From a virus, in IMG/VR virus record IMGVR_UViG_3300022204_000011, positions 1 through 37,459 of that record: a stretch of 37,459 nucleotides of DNA; one strand, 5' to 3'. Under the pieces are notes generated by a model. It searched no databases. It was not told where the DNA came from and saw only the letters and a list, made by a program, of their open reading frames with translations. The position numbers and the translations under genes are program-made. Each line of letters opens with the position of its first letter. Positions within the stretch are counted from its first letter, which is position 1. Positions 20,791 through 29,021 of this stretch are shown here, one piece after another.

Positions 20791-21093
20791 ATGGGAAGGA
20801 AAAAGAAAAACGCTGACACCAAGACAGAATCCACCACGGAAAATGCAGCTGCAGCCCCGGCCCCGGTTCCGCCCCCGGCCCAGGAAGTGAAAATTCAGGC
20901 CAGGGTATGGATGCGCAAGGGGAACATGACAGCGCATGTAAATGTGGCAGAGGTGGACGATCGTCTGGCGGATGGCTGGGAATACTCTCCTGGGCTCGTG
21001 GCCGTCTACAAAGAGGGGGCGGGCAAATCCGTGGATCCGGAGGAAGCGGTCGCTCTCTTCAAAGAGGGCTGGTCTGATACCCCGGTGAGATGA
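20791..21093 (+). CDS. Small head-region protein, unknown
   Basis: A 100-residue protein between coat and tail accessory factor, with ribosome site GGAAGGA. The N-terminal 40 residues are a basic then Ala/Pro-rich disordered tail; the rest (I-Q-A-R-V-W-M-R-K-G-N-M-T-A-H-V ... L-A-D-G-W) is a small beta domain. It may decorate or join the head. No family is recognised. Confidence 0.55.
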   Translation: MGRKKKNADTKTESTTENAAAAPAPVPPPAQEVKIQARVWMRKGNMTAHVNVAEVDDRLADGWEYSPGLVAVYKEGAGKSVDPEEAVALFKEGWSDTPVR

Positions 21094-21094
21094 C

Positions 21095-21799
21095 ATGGCT
21101 ACGGCGAAAGATATTATCGAAGCGGCCATGCGGAAAATAGGCGTGGCCCGGCGTGGAATGAAGCTTGACGCTGCGGACATGAAAGAAGGGCTTGAGGCCC
21201 TGAACCGCATGGTGGATTCCTGGGCGCTGGAAAATTTTATGATTCATGCGCTCACCCAGGCAAGCCATACCCTGACCGGCGGGAAATATGAATATACCAT
21301 TGGCTCGGGAGGGGATATTGCCTCCGCACGGCCAGAGGATATCTCCGCCGCATGGATCAGGGATTCGGCGGGATTGGATCATCCTGTCGCCATTGTTTCG
21401 CGGGACAGGTATAACGCTATTGGTTCCAAATCCTCGCCGGGAAGGCCCACCGAGCTTTATTATGATCCGCAATATCCCCTGGGGGTACTGCATCTGTGGC
21501 CAGCGCCCAGCGCGGCTGAAGATATCTATCTGGATCAGGTTGTCAAAATACCATCCTTCGCCGGACAAACCACCGAAATCACCTTGCCGCCGGGATATGA
21601 AGAGTGTCTGATTTGTAACCTGGCGGTGATGCTGGCGCCGGAATACAGCATTGATCCGCCGGATGATGTCAGGTATAGCGCTGGCAGGCTGAAGGCGCAG
21701 ATCATCAATCACAATTTCAAGCCGGGAGTATTCAAGCATGATCGCGGGCTGTTGGCGATAGGCTCCCGTGGAGGATCGTTCAACATTTATTCAGGATAG
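21095..21799 (+). CDS. Tail accessory factor, P22 gp4-like
   Basis: A 234-residue protein. The N-terminus (D-I-I-E-A-A-M-R-K-I-G-V ... G-L-E-A-L-N-R-M-V-D-S-W) is the helical opening of the gp4 head-completion family, followed by Y-T-I-G-S-G-G-D, P-A-W-I-R-D and an L-P-P-G-Y-E-E-C-L-I-C-N-L-A segment. In P22, gp4 binds below the portal and starts tail assembly. A gp10-like gene is also present but is displaced downstream to 26185, beyond the fibre and lysis genes. Confidence 0.85.
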   Translation: MATAKDIIEAAMRKIGVARRGMKLDAADMKEGLEALNRMVDSWALENFMIHALTQASHTLTGGKYEYTIGSGGDIASARPEDISAAWIRDSAGLDHPVAIVSRDRYNAIGSKSSPGRPTELYYDPQYPLGVLHLWPAPSAAEDIYLDQVVKIPSFAGQTTEITLPPGYEECLICNLAVMLAPEYSIDPPDDVRYSAGRLKAQIINHNFKPGVFKHDRGLLAIGSRGGSFNIYSG

Positions 21800-21803
21800 C
21801 AAA

Positions 21804-23843
21804 ATGAGAAAACTATTCTTTGTCACGCTGGCGTTCATACTGTGCGCCACGTTCACAGCGGACGCCGCAAAGCTGTATCCGGCCCCGATATTCCGATGGA
21901 CGAAAGATAACGGCGCTCCTGCCTCCGGCTGGAAGGTCCACACTTATGAGGCGGGGACCACCACCAACAAGGCCACATATACCGATTCGGGAGCGGGAAC
22001 GCCGAATTCAAACCCTGTTATTCTGGACAGCCGAGGCGAAGCCCCCATCTATTTCCAGGGGACTTACAAGATTGTCATCAAGGACGATTCGGACGTGGTT
22101 CAGGCCACATTCGACAGTTTCGGAACAGGGGACGCGGGAACCTCCCCGGTTGTAAATCTTATAAACAACGGAAGCTTTGAGACGGATGTAAATGGCGACT
22201 TGCTGCCCGATGAATGGACCAGTGTTAAATATGACTCGGGGACTTCAACGGTAATCCTGATTTCTTCATCCCAGGCCCATGGGTCATATTCGCTGAAGTT
22301 TCAAAGCCTGGGGAATGGAGGGGGAACGTCCACCCAGGGCGGATATTCGGAAATAAACCCGTCAAGATCATACCAGTTCTCATTCTCCCTGCTGTCTTCC
22401 GTGGTGGACGTGCGAAACGTTGTGGAGGTTATATTCTATGACCAGGACAAGGCGTCCGTCTCCACCCAGACGGTTTACGATGAAAGCGCCGCCAACCCTA
22501 CTACCATGACGCTGAAAAGGTATATCCTTTCCGTCCCGGCCACAGCCAGATTCGCCAGGGTAAAGCTGACAGGGTGCCATTCTTCCGATGCCACTCCTGG
22601 CTATACGCTGTTTGACAATATTGTCATCCAGGAAATCAGCAATGACGCGGGGACGGGAACCACGTCCCAGACGTTTGTTCTGGATTCGGACGGGACAACG
22701 GGGACTTTCAGCATATCCGGGTTGACTTCCGCCAGGACATACACGGTCCCGGACAAAAGTGGCACAGTGGCCCTTGTCTCGGACATAGTGTACGAGAATG
22801 CTGCCGAGTACAATCCCATCATCAACGGGAATATGGATGTGTGGCAAAGAGGCACGACCTTTGGTGCCCCGGCCTCCAATACATACACCGCAGACAGATG
22901 GAGAGTCGCCTACGTTGGAGGGGTCGTTTTCAATGTCCTGGCGTCAACGGACGTCCCCACTGTCGCCGAGGCGGGAGTCCGGTATCGATATTCTTATCTT
23001 ATGTCTATCACCACGGCTGATACCTCCATAGCCGCCGGGGACTTTGTGAGCCTTTCTCACAAGATCGAAGGATACAATTTCGCGCCATTCGTCGGAAAGA
23101 CCGCCACCCTTGTGTTCTGGGTCAAAGCCACCGTGACCGGGACATATTGTGCCGCGTTTCTGAGTTCCACCAGGGATATATCGTATGTGGCGGAGTTTAC
23201 TGTAAACGCTTCGAATACGTGGGAGAAAAAAACCATAACCCTGGATTTCGATTACTCGTCCGGGACGTGGGATTACACATCCGGAATAGGGCTGTTTGTG
23301 GAAATAACCCTGGCGGCGGGATCAACATACCATGCTTCGGCGGCGGGGAGTTGGGAGACGGGGAATTTTCGCAGCACATCCAACCAGGTAAACGGGGTGG
23401 GCGCCGTTCCAACCTACTTTTTTATTACCGGAGTTGGTCTTTATTTTGGAGACACGGCCCCATCGTACACGAAAGCAAGAAGCCGGGGGATAGAAGAGAT
23501 GCTATGCAACAGGTATTTCTGGAAAAGTTTTCCTGTAGAAACGGCTCCTGTCTCGAGTTCCACCCCCGGATCCTTGGTCTTCCCCTCTCCGGTAGGGGCG
23601 GCGGCGGTTGCACACGCTCCTTCAGTCTCTTTCCCGGTGAAAATGAGGGCCGCGCCAACTTGCGTGATCTATAATCCGGAAGCCGCTGGCAGCCAGATAA
23701 GAAACTCCAGCGGCATCAGTGACTTTACAGGATCAGTCTGCGTCGCGGACGATGAGGCGTTCCACGTCTACGGGACAACACCCGCTGGAACGGCTGTGGG
23801 GCATCTGTGTAAATACCAGATAACCGCAGACGCGGAACTGTAG
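21804..23843 (+). CDS. Tail fibre/spike-like protein with a signal peptide
   Basis: A 679-residue protein. Residues 28-105 match the N-terminal domain common in phage tail fibres (W-T-K-D-N-G-A-P-A-S-G-W-K-V-H-T-Y-E-A-G-T-T-T-N-K-A-T-Y-T as a pattern, then N-P-V-I-L-D-S-R-G-E-A-P-I-Y). Next comes a carbohydrate-binding-like segment beginning L-I-N-N-G-S-F-E-T, and a second one (I-I-N-G-N-M-D-V-W-Q-R-G-T) near residue 350. Oddly, ATG 21804 opens with M-R-K-L-F-F-V-T-L-A-F-I-L-C-A-T, a good Sec signal ending A-D-A-A. A GTG start 12 codons upstream would only extend it. A virion fibre should stay in the cytoplasm, so this one may be exported. Confidence 0.8.
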   Translation: MRKLFFVTLAFILCATFTADAAKLYPAPIFRWTKDNGAPASGWKVHTYEAGTTTNKATYTDSGAGTPNSNPVILDSRGEAPIYFQGTYKIVIKDDSDVVQATFDSFGTGDAGTSPVVNLINNGSFETDVNGDLLPDEWTSVKYDSGTSTVILISSSQAHGSYSLKFQSLGNGGGTSTQGGYSEINPSRSYQFSFSLLSSVVDVRNVVEVIFYDQDKASVSTQTVYDESAANPTTMTLKRYILSVPATARFARVKLTGCHSSDATPGYTLFDNIVIQEISNDAGTGTTSQTFVLDSDGTTGTFSISGLTSARTYTVPDKSGTVALVSDIVYENAAEYNPIINGNMDVWQRGTTFGAPASNTYTADRWRVAYVGGVVFNVLASTDVPTVAEAGVRYRYSYLMSITTADTSIAAGDFVSLSHKIEGYNFAPFVGKTATLVFWVKATVTGTYCAAFLSSTRDISYVAEFTVNASNTWEKKTITLDFDYSSGTWDYTSGIGLFVEITLAAGSTYHASAAGSWETGNFRSTSNQVNGVGAVPTYFFITGVGLYFGDTAPSYTKARSRGIEEMLCNRYFWKSFPVETAPVSSSTPGSLVFPSPVGAAAVAHAPSVSFPVKMRAAPTCVIYNPEAAGSQIRNSSGISDFTGSVCVADDEAFHVYGTTPAGTAVGHLCKYQITADAEL

Positions 23844-23852
23844 GAGGAAACC

Positions 23853-24293
23853 ATGAAAGCAAAATATATGGCCTTTGCTCTCGGGCTTCTCCTTATCACA
23901 GTATTCAGCGCCATTGGCCAGGAGTCAGGGTATCAGTTGAACGGAGAACACGGGGTTATCCGTCTTTCCGATGGAGCCTCTGTCCCCCCCGCCGCTGGTA
24001 ACCGGGACTGGAAAGAGTACCAGGAATGGTTGGGCGCCGGAGGAATTCCACGCCCGGCTCCGCCCGTCAGTTTAAGAAAACCAATATGGAATGGAGCCCA
24101 GTGGACCGAGGGGGAGGATCCAGCCGAATCAGCCGCCAGAATCAACCGAAACACCATCCGGGCACGACTCCGGGCGGACAGGGCAGACCCGGGGGCGCGG
24201 GGGGGGATGCCGGAGCTGGCCGCCAAGGTGGATGACATTATTGAAATCCTTCACGCAAGGGGATTGCTGGAAGACGAGGAGGTGGCGCCATGA
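23853..24293 (+). CDS. Tail-fibre-assembly-like protein with signal peptide
   Basis: A 146-residue protein with ribosome site AGGAGG. Residues 1-22 form a signal peptide (M-K-A-K-Y-M-A-F-A-L-G-L-L-L-I-T-V-F-S-A-I-G-Q). The mature start (G-V-I-R-L-S-D-G-A-S-V-P-P-A-A-G-N-R-D-W-K-E-Y) matches the pattern at the N-terminus of many phage fibre-associated or fibre-chaperone proteins, which normally lack a signal. The remainder is basic and helical. It follows the fibre gene and overlaps the lipoprotein gene by ATGA, so fibre, this protein and the lipoprotein form an unusual exported trio. Confidence 0.65.
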   Translation: MKAKYMAFALGLLLITVFSAIGQESGYQLNGEHGVIRLSDGASVPPAAGNRDWKEYQEWLGAGGIPRPAPPVSLRKPIWNGAQWTEGEDPAESAARINRNTIRARLRADRADPGARGGMPELAAKVDDIIEILHARGLLEDEEVAP

Positions 24294-25126
24294 AAAAAAC
24301 AGACATTCTTCACGCGATCATATCCGTACTGGCAATCATGGCGGGTCTTTGGCTGACCAGCTGCGCCACGCTCACCCCTGCCCTGGATGAGGCAGCCAAG
24401 TGCGCGGCAGAAGGGAAGGAATGGCACAGGCCGGGGGTGTGTCTCGACAAGCCGGAACCGGGTCCGGAGCCTGGGGCCGGGGGGACTCCTCAACCCGAGC
24501 CCCATCCGGATCCGATCATTATCACCGATCCTGCGCCGGATCCTGATCCGGGAGAAGAGAGGGTATTCGGGCCGTACACCGAGCACCAGTTCTACACCTT
24601 CGATCATGTCAATACACCGGGGGGAAAAGTCAGCTTCTGGATCAGCGGGCTGGCGGCGAGCAGCTCCCCTCACGACACGGAAGGATTCATTTTTATGGCG
24701 ATGGGGCGTGGTGCGCATGGCGGGGAAATGAATCTGCAGCTGATGATCCTGTACAACACAGAGAAAAGGCATGTGGAGGCCAGGCTGGTGGCGCAGCGCT
24801 TCGGCGATCCCGCCTGCCTGCGGGTTAATCAGAAGCATTGCGAGTCGGCGGACTATATCGACAGCACCCAGGAGCCGGAGCTGGATTTCAACCCGTTTCT
24901 GCGATACCTGGTGATTATAGAGTGGAACGCGAAATCAGCGAAAATGACCATTACCCCGGAGGGGGGCAGGGCATACACCTGGGCGGGACCGCATGATAAG
25001 GGAATTTCAACATGGGAGGGATTCGCAAGTTATGACTGGATTCGGGTGGGCAATGGTGTGTACACAAAAAAGCCGGGATACCAGAGGGCGATCACTATCA
25101 TTAACCCAGAGTATGAGGCGATGTAA
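24290..25126 (+). CDS. Lipoprotein with lectin-like C-terminal domain
   Basis: A 278-residue protein. The N-terminus is a lipoprotein signal with lipobox L-T-S-C (Cys25), so it should be lipid-anchored outside the inner membrane. Residues about 55-95 are a Pro-, Glu- and Asp-rich spacer. From about 100 a beta-rich domain (Y-T-E-H-Q-F-Y-T-F-D-H-V ... V-S-F-W-I-S-G-L ... L-V-I-I-E-W-N) resembles a concanavalin-type beta sandwich, often sugar-binding. It could be a surface protein of infected cells or act in lysis at the cell wall. It lies between the fibre and lysis genes. The fold call is tentative. Confidence 0.6.
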   Translation: MKKTDILHAIISVLAIMAGLWLTSCATLTPALDEAAKCAAEGKEWHRPGVCLDKPEPGPEPGAGGTPQPEPHPDPIIITDPAPDPDPGEERVFGPYTEHQFYTFDHVNTPGGKVSFWISGLAASSSPHDTEGFIFMAMGRGAHGGEMNLQLMILYNTEKRHVEARLVAQRFGDPACLRVNQKHCESADYIDSTQEPELDFNPFLRYLVIIEWNAKSAKMTITPEGGRAYTWAGPHDKGISTWEGFASYDWIRVGNGVYTKKPGYQRAITIINPEYEAM

Positions 25127-25482
25127 TGAACGCCGAATTCGATCCCAACCAAACCGGCGACATAACCTTGCATTCCAGGGTGTTTATTGAATACCTGGAA
25201 AAGGCCGCCGAAAGAGGGGGAACCCGAGCGCTAGAAATTCACACTTCCAAGATGAAGTGTGGAGGGTGTTTTGTCACTCCGGACGCATTCCCCGGTGATC
25301 CGCATGAAAAACTAAGTGAGAGATTGCGAGAGCATGCCGAGGACCATCGGTGGATGCGGTTCTGGCGCAAGGTCAGTGACGCGACCGTGTTCCGGCTGGC
25401 ATCCATGCTGGTGATCGGGGCGATCCTGGCGGCCTTCGGGGGGCTGGCCGTGGCATTCAAATTCGGAGGGATGAAATTGTGA
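25126..25482 (+). CDS. Membrane protein of the lysis cassette, holin candidate
   Basis: A 118-residue protein. The start shares one base with the preceding stop (TAATG). A soluble N-terminus with a C-G-G-C pair at about 44-47 leads to a single hydrophobic helix at about 91-112 (L-A-S-M-L-V-I-G-A-I-L-A-A-F-G-G-L-A-V-A-F) and a short basic end. Its gene overlaps the M15 endolysin gene by GTGA, the usual holin-endolysin order. One helix near the C-terminus is uncommon for holins, so it could instead be an accessory or spanin-like protein. Confidence 0.55.
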   Translation: MNAEFDPNQTGDITLHSRVFIEYLEKAAERGGTRALEIHTSKMKCGGCFVTPDAFPGDPHEKLSERLREHAEDHRWMRFWRKVSDATVFRLASMLVIGAILAAFGGLAVAFKFGGMKL

Positions 25483-25844
25483 ACCACTTCCAGTTATCAG
25501 AATTCGCTTGTCCATGTTGTGGAGAGAACAAAATGGACCAGGGTTTTATAACCAAGCTGGACGAGGTGCGCTCGCTCTACTACCGGCGGCCACTTGTGGT
25601 CTCGTCCGGATATAGATGCCAAAACCACGAAAACGAAGTGGGCGGAACTGGAGCCAACCACCCGAGAGGAATCGCCGCCGATCTTGTGGCGCCGGGAAAC
25701 CGCAAAATCAATGGCCAACAGTTGCTGGACCTGATCTTGGGACTGGCGGAGCAGGGAATAACGCGGATCGTCCTTTATCCGGACAAGCCGCATATCCATG
25801 TGGATATCAACCAGAATTTGCCGCAGGGCATTTTCATTAAATAG
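25479..25844 (+). CDS. M15-family peptidase endolysin
   Basis: A 121-residue single-domain protein of the short M15 type: F-x-x-S-E-F-A-C-P-C-C at the start, S-S-G-Y-R-C near 43, zinc ligands His61 and Asp68 in H-P-R-G-I-A-A-D-L, and His107 in P-H-I-H-V-D. These enzymes cut peptide bonds in peptidoglycan cross-links (D-Ala-D-Ala or L-Ala-D-Glu carboxypeptidase/endopeptidase). No signal peptide is seen, so a holin is needed for release. The start is GTG at 25479, overlapping the upstream stop. Confidence 0.88.
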   Translation: MNHFQLSEFACPCCGENKMDQGFITKLDEVRSLYYRRPLVVSSGYRCQNHENEVGGTGANHPRGIAADLVAPGNRKINGQQLLDLILGLAEQGITRIVLYPDKPHIHVDINQNLPQGIFIK

Positions 25845-25855
25845 GAGGATACATC

Positions 25856-26185
25856 ATGTCAGTTCAAGCCATCGCCATTGATGGCGCTTACAAGCTTCTG
25901 GTGTGGGGAGCAAAACAAGCGTTGACCAAGGAAGGGATCAAGACTTGCCTGGACCTGTTGGCAAAGCACGTCCATGGAACCGAAAACAAGGTGGACGATG
26001 AGATACTGCGCGTCTTCGGCCCTGTTGTGTCCAAGGTTCTGGTGAGTGCAAAGGAGGGTCTCACGGCAGGACAATACGAAGATCTGGTGTTTGGGGCTTT
26101 GCAGGAAGCCGCCGCCCAGACTCCGGCTACGTGGGATGATGTTCTCGTAAATGCCGCATACGCTGCCGCGAAGGCCGTAAGGTAA
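25856..26185 (+). CDS. Small helical protein, unknown
   Basis: A 109-residue, Ala- and Val-rich, fully helical protein with a strong AGGAGG ribosome site. No membrane helix, Cys cluster or catalytic motif is visible. It lies between endolysin and the gp10-like gene and shares one base with the latter (TAATG), so it is translated with the tail genes. It could be a lysis accessory or a minor structural protein. Confidence 0.55.
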   Translation: MSVQAIAIDGAYKLLVWGAKQALTKEGIKTCLDLLAKHVHGTENKVDDEILRVFGPVVSKVLVSAKEGLTAGQYEDLVFGALQEAAAQTPATWDDVLVNAAYAAAKAVR

Positions 26186-27576
26186 TGAAACTCCGCATTC
26201 CGTTGATCGGTGGGCACAACCAGCCAGGGGTGCGCATAATCGACGACCAGCTTTGCGAGAACTGGATGCCGGAAACGGACGCTGGTGGAAAAGCATTTCT
26301 TTCCCCAGCGCCCGGCCTGGCATTGTTTTTACCGGCGGGACCAGGGCCTCACAGGTCAAATATGGTGGTATGGAAAGGAGACGCTTATTTCGTCTCCGGC
26401 TCAAAGTTCGTGAAACTGGACAAAAAGTTTGCGGCCACGGAGATCGGCAGTCTTTCGACAAGCCAGGGGAATGTGTGTATCGCCGCCGGGTTTGGATCGA
26501 TAGCCATGGTGGATGGAGTCAGCGGCTATTATTACGACGGGACAACGTTCCTGGAGATCACAGACGAGGACCTGCCGAAGGCCGGATTTGTGGAGTGGCT
26601 GGATAAATATTTCATCTATACGCAGGTAGACACTGGCAACTTTTATATTTCAGCGCTGCAGGATCCGGCCAGTATTGGAGGGCTGGATTATGAAAACGCC
26701 GAGTCAAGGCCGGATAATCTGAAACGGGCAATAGAGCACGGTGGCGACCTGCTCCTGATCGGGGAGTTCTCTACCGAGCTGTGGCACAACACGGGCGATC
26801 CTGTCTTCCCGTGGCAGCCTTACATAGGCTCGGTTTACCCATGGGGCACATCCGCGCCATATTCGGTGGCCAAGCTGGGAGGGTGGCTGTATGTGCTGGC
26901 CCGCGTTGAGGATGGTGGCCATTCCATAATAAAAACCGCAGGGGCCCAGGCCCAGAAGATATCCACACCGGCGCTGGACAAGGAAATATCCAATCTGACT
27001 TTAGAGACGGCCTACGGCTGCGCCTATGAACATGAAGGTCGCGGATTCTACAAGATCGTTTTTCCCGATGATAAAAAGATATTCATATACGAGGATGGCG
27101 AGGACGCGTGGCACCAGCGGAAAATCAAGGATGACGCCATCATGCCCTATGGCCATGTCTATTTTTCCGGGAAGCATATTTTCGGGGATTACCTGAGCCA
27201 CAAGCTTTATGAACTAAAGCATGGGGTGTATATGGACGATGGGGAGGAGATCACCAGAATCCGGCGTGTTCCCCGCATCGACGCCGAAGGGCGGATGATG
27301 GTGGTGGAAAGCATTGAGCTGCAAATGGAGCCTGGGGTGGGGCTTGTCACGGGACAAGGGGAGGATCCCAGGATATGGCTCCGGTATTCCTTCGATGGTG
27401 GATACAAGTGGAGCCATGAGCTTTATGGCACACCCGGGAAAATCGGCGATTACGAGAACCGGTGTGTCTTTCGAAAACTGGGGGCGGGGCCCATGTTGAG
27501 CCTGGAGTTCGGGGCCAGCGATCCGGTCAATTGGACCATGGTGGAAGCCTGGGCCAATGTGACTTTGGGGAGGTAG
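26185..27576 (+). CDS. Tail hub / DNA stabilization protein, P22 gp10-like
   Basis: A 463-residue protein, nearly the length of P22 gp10 (472). It opens I-P-L-I-G-G-H-N-Q-P-G-V-R-I-I-D-D-Q-L-C-E-N-W-M-P-E, the usual gp10-family start (strain of N-x-Y/W-P-E), followed by S-P-A-P-G-L and a series of beta strands (W-K-G-D-A-Y-F-V-S-G, Y-Y-Y-D-G-T-T-F). The centre carries P-W-Q-P-Y-I-G-S-V-Y-P-W-G-T. gp10 closes the head below gp4 and keeps DNA inside. Its separation from gp4 by the fibre and lysis genes differs from the P22 order. Confidence 0.82.
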   Translation: MKLRIPLIGGHNQPGVRIIDDQLCENWMPETDAGGKAFLSPAPGLALFLPAGPGPHRSNMVVWKGDAYFVSGSKFVKLDKKFAATEIGSLSTSQGNVCIAAGFGSIAMVDGVSGYYYDGTTFLEITDEDLPKAGFVEWLDKYFIYTQVDTGNFYISALQDPASIGGLDYENAESRPDNLKRAIEHGGDLLLIGEFSTELWHNTGDPVFPWQPYIGSVYPWGTSAPYSVAKLGGWLYVLARVEDGGHSIIKTAGAQAQKISTPALDKEISNLTLETAYGCAYEHEGRGFYKIVFPDDKKIFIYEDGEDAWHQRKIKDDAIMPYGHVYFSGKHIFGDYLSHKLYELKHGVYMDDGEEITRIRRVPRIDAEGRMMVVESIELQMEPGVGLVTGQGEDPRIWLRYSFDGGYKWSHELYGTPGKIGDYENRCVFRKLGAGPMLSLEFGASDPVNWTMVEAWANVTLGR

Positions 27577-27579
27577 GAG

Positions 27580-27951
27580 ATGGAAAGAGCGTTATCAGCG
27601 CCGCCCAGGGAGCCGATGATTGACATGCGAAACGGCGTTCCGGTGGGAATGGCCCCCAACTGGGAAAAATTCTTTGCCGTGCTGACGGCGGAGGTGCAAA
27701 AACAGCGGGTATGCGCGGCCACGGCTGCTCCAGGCTCCATTGCCGCGAACAGCGTCAAAGCCGTAGTGGTCGCATGCAAGGGGGCCAAAACCGGACATGT
27801 GGTGACGGTTAATCGCACGGCGACCCATGCCGGGATAGGGATAGCCAACGCGTTTGTTTCCGCTGCCGACCAGGTCACGGTGGAGTTTATAAACGTAACC
27901 GGAGGAGCCATTGATCCGGGAAACCAGAGTTTGATCATTCACTTGATATAA
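27580..27951 (+). CDS. Small tail protein, unknown
   Basis: A 123-residue protein. The N-terminus has N-W-E-K-F-F-A-V-L-T-A-E-V, and the second half is a beta domain (G-H-V-V-T-V-N-R-T ... V-T-V-E-F-I-N-V-T-G-G-A-I-D-P-G-N-Q) of a type seen in small phage tail or fibre-base proteins. It starts four bases after the gp10-like stop with a GGGGAGG ribosome site. The role is inferred from position. Confidence 0.55.
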   Translation: MERALSAPPREPMIDMRNGVPVGMAPNWEKFFAVLTAEVQKQRVCAATAAPGSIAANSVKAVVVACKGAKTGHVVTVNRTATHAGIGIANAFVSAADQVTVEFINVTGGAIDPGNQSLIIHLI

Positions 27952-27961
27952 GGAGACGCGT

Positions 27962-28342
27962 ATGTATTGGGAAGCAGCTATGTTGGCGGCTTCGATTATT
28001 AGCAGCCTGTATAGCGGAAGCCGGGCGGCGAGTCAAGCTGATGCTGCGCGCAAAGCCCAGCAGGAGCAGAACGCCATGAATGCCCAGATGTTCCAGCAGA
28101 AAATGGCGATGGAAAAAGCGAACATGGAAAACCAGTTCGCGTTGAGCGGGGCGCAACTGGCCGCGCAATATGGCGCCCCCGGTCAACCGGTTACCGTAAA
28201 ATTTACCGACCCAGGCGGCGGGGGGAATCGGCCAGGCGGCACCTGTCCAGAAGGACATCATTACGTCCGGAAGGAGAAGGGGGACAAGTCTCCTGATGGT
28301 AGGACTCTTGTTGCAGGGGAAGAATATTGCATCCCAGATTGA
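27962..28342 (+). CDS. Small ejection-region protein
   Basis: A 126-residue protein with ribosome site AAGGAGA. An N-terminal hydrophobic stretch (A-A-M-L-A-A-S-I-I-S-S-L-Y-S-G) is followed by an Ala-, Gln- and Met-rich helix (Q-M-F-Q-Q-K-M-A-M-E-K-A), then a Gly/Pro linker and a small C-terminal piece with two Cys (T-C-P-E-G-H-H-Y ... E-Y-C-I-P-D). The hydrophobic helix plus Ala/Gln-rich coil is typical of internal virion or ejection proteins. No precise homologue is recognised. Confidence 0.55.
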   Translation: MYWEAAMLAASIISSLYSGSRAASQADAARKAQQEQNAMNAQMFQQKMAMEKANMENQFALSGAQLAAQYGAPGQPVTVKFTDPGGGGNRPGGTCPEGHHYVRKEKGDKSPDGRTLVAGEEYCIPD

Positions 28343-28379
28343 TCATACAATATAGAGATTAAAACAAGGAGGCTGAAAT

Positions 28380-29012
28380 ATGAGTGAATGGTCTAACGAC
28401 GAGAACTCCTTCACCATATATGGCGGGTTCGGCTGGGCGCAGCTGGACACCCAGTCCGAAATGGCCGCAGAGGAGTATAAGCGGTACAAGCAATTCATGG
28501 AGCCGTACCTGCAATCGGGGCAAAAGTATCTGCAGGATTTCAATGACCTGCTCGAGGGAAGGGTTGATATCACCCAGACACCGGGATATCAGGCCGCTTT
28601 CCAGACAGGCATGAAAGCGTTGAATTCCCAGCTGTCCGCCAGGAAGCAGCTTATGGGCGGGGGCGCTCTGAAATCGGCCATTCAGTTCGGGCACGAGCTG
28701 GGTGGCATGCAATATGGGGAGGAATTCAACAGGCGGATGCAGGCGGCATACGCGGCTCCACCGGTGGCTTACGGTGGGCATCCGGGACTGTCTACCCTGA
28801 AAGAACTGAACGAGAAATATAAATACCTGAATCCTAAGCCTAAGCCTGGCGGCGGAGGTGGCGGCGGGGGAGGGGATGATGGTGGCGAACACAATCCAAT
28901 TAGCGGAGACGGTGTTAACCCCGGTGACGACTGGTATTTGGGCGGAAACAAAAAGAAATGCCCGCCTGGAAAATGGTGGGATGTAAGTAAACGCAGGTGT
29001 GTTTCAGCGTAG
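28380..29012 (+). CDS. DNA ejection protein, P22 gp7-like
   Basis: A 210-residue protein with an AGGAGG ribosome site. The core (M-E-P-Y-L-Q-S-G ... P-G-Y-Q-A-A-F-Q-T-G-M-K-A-L-N-S-Q-L-S-A-R ... G-G-A-L-K-S-A-I-Q-F-G) matches the pattern of gp7-type DNA transfer proteins, which leave the virion ahead of the DNA and help form the channel across the envelope. A nine-Gly run follows at about 158-166, then a short C-terminal element with K-C-P-P-G-K-W-W-D-V and a second Cys (R-C-V-S). That Cys-containing end resembles the end of the preceding gene (C-P-E-G ... C) and may be a shared small module. Confidence 0.72.
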   Translation: MSEWSNDENSFTIYGGFGWAQLDTQSEMAAEEYKRYKQFMEPYLQSGQKYLQDFNDLLEGRVDITQTPGYQAAFQTGMKALNSQLSARKQLMGGGALKSAIQFGHELGGMQYGEEFNRRMQAAYAAPPVAYGGHPGLSTLKELNEKYKYLNPKPKPGGGGGGGGGDDGGEHNPISGDGVNPGDDWYLGGNKKKCPPGKWWDVSKRRCVSA

Positions 29013-29021
29013 GAGGATGAT

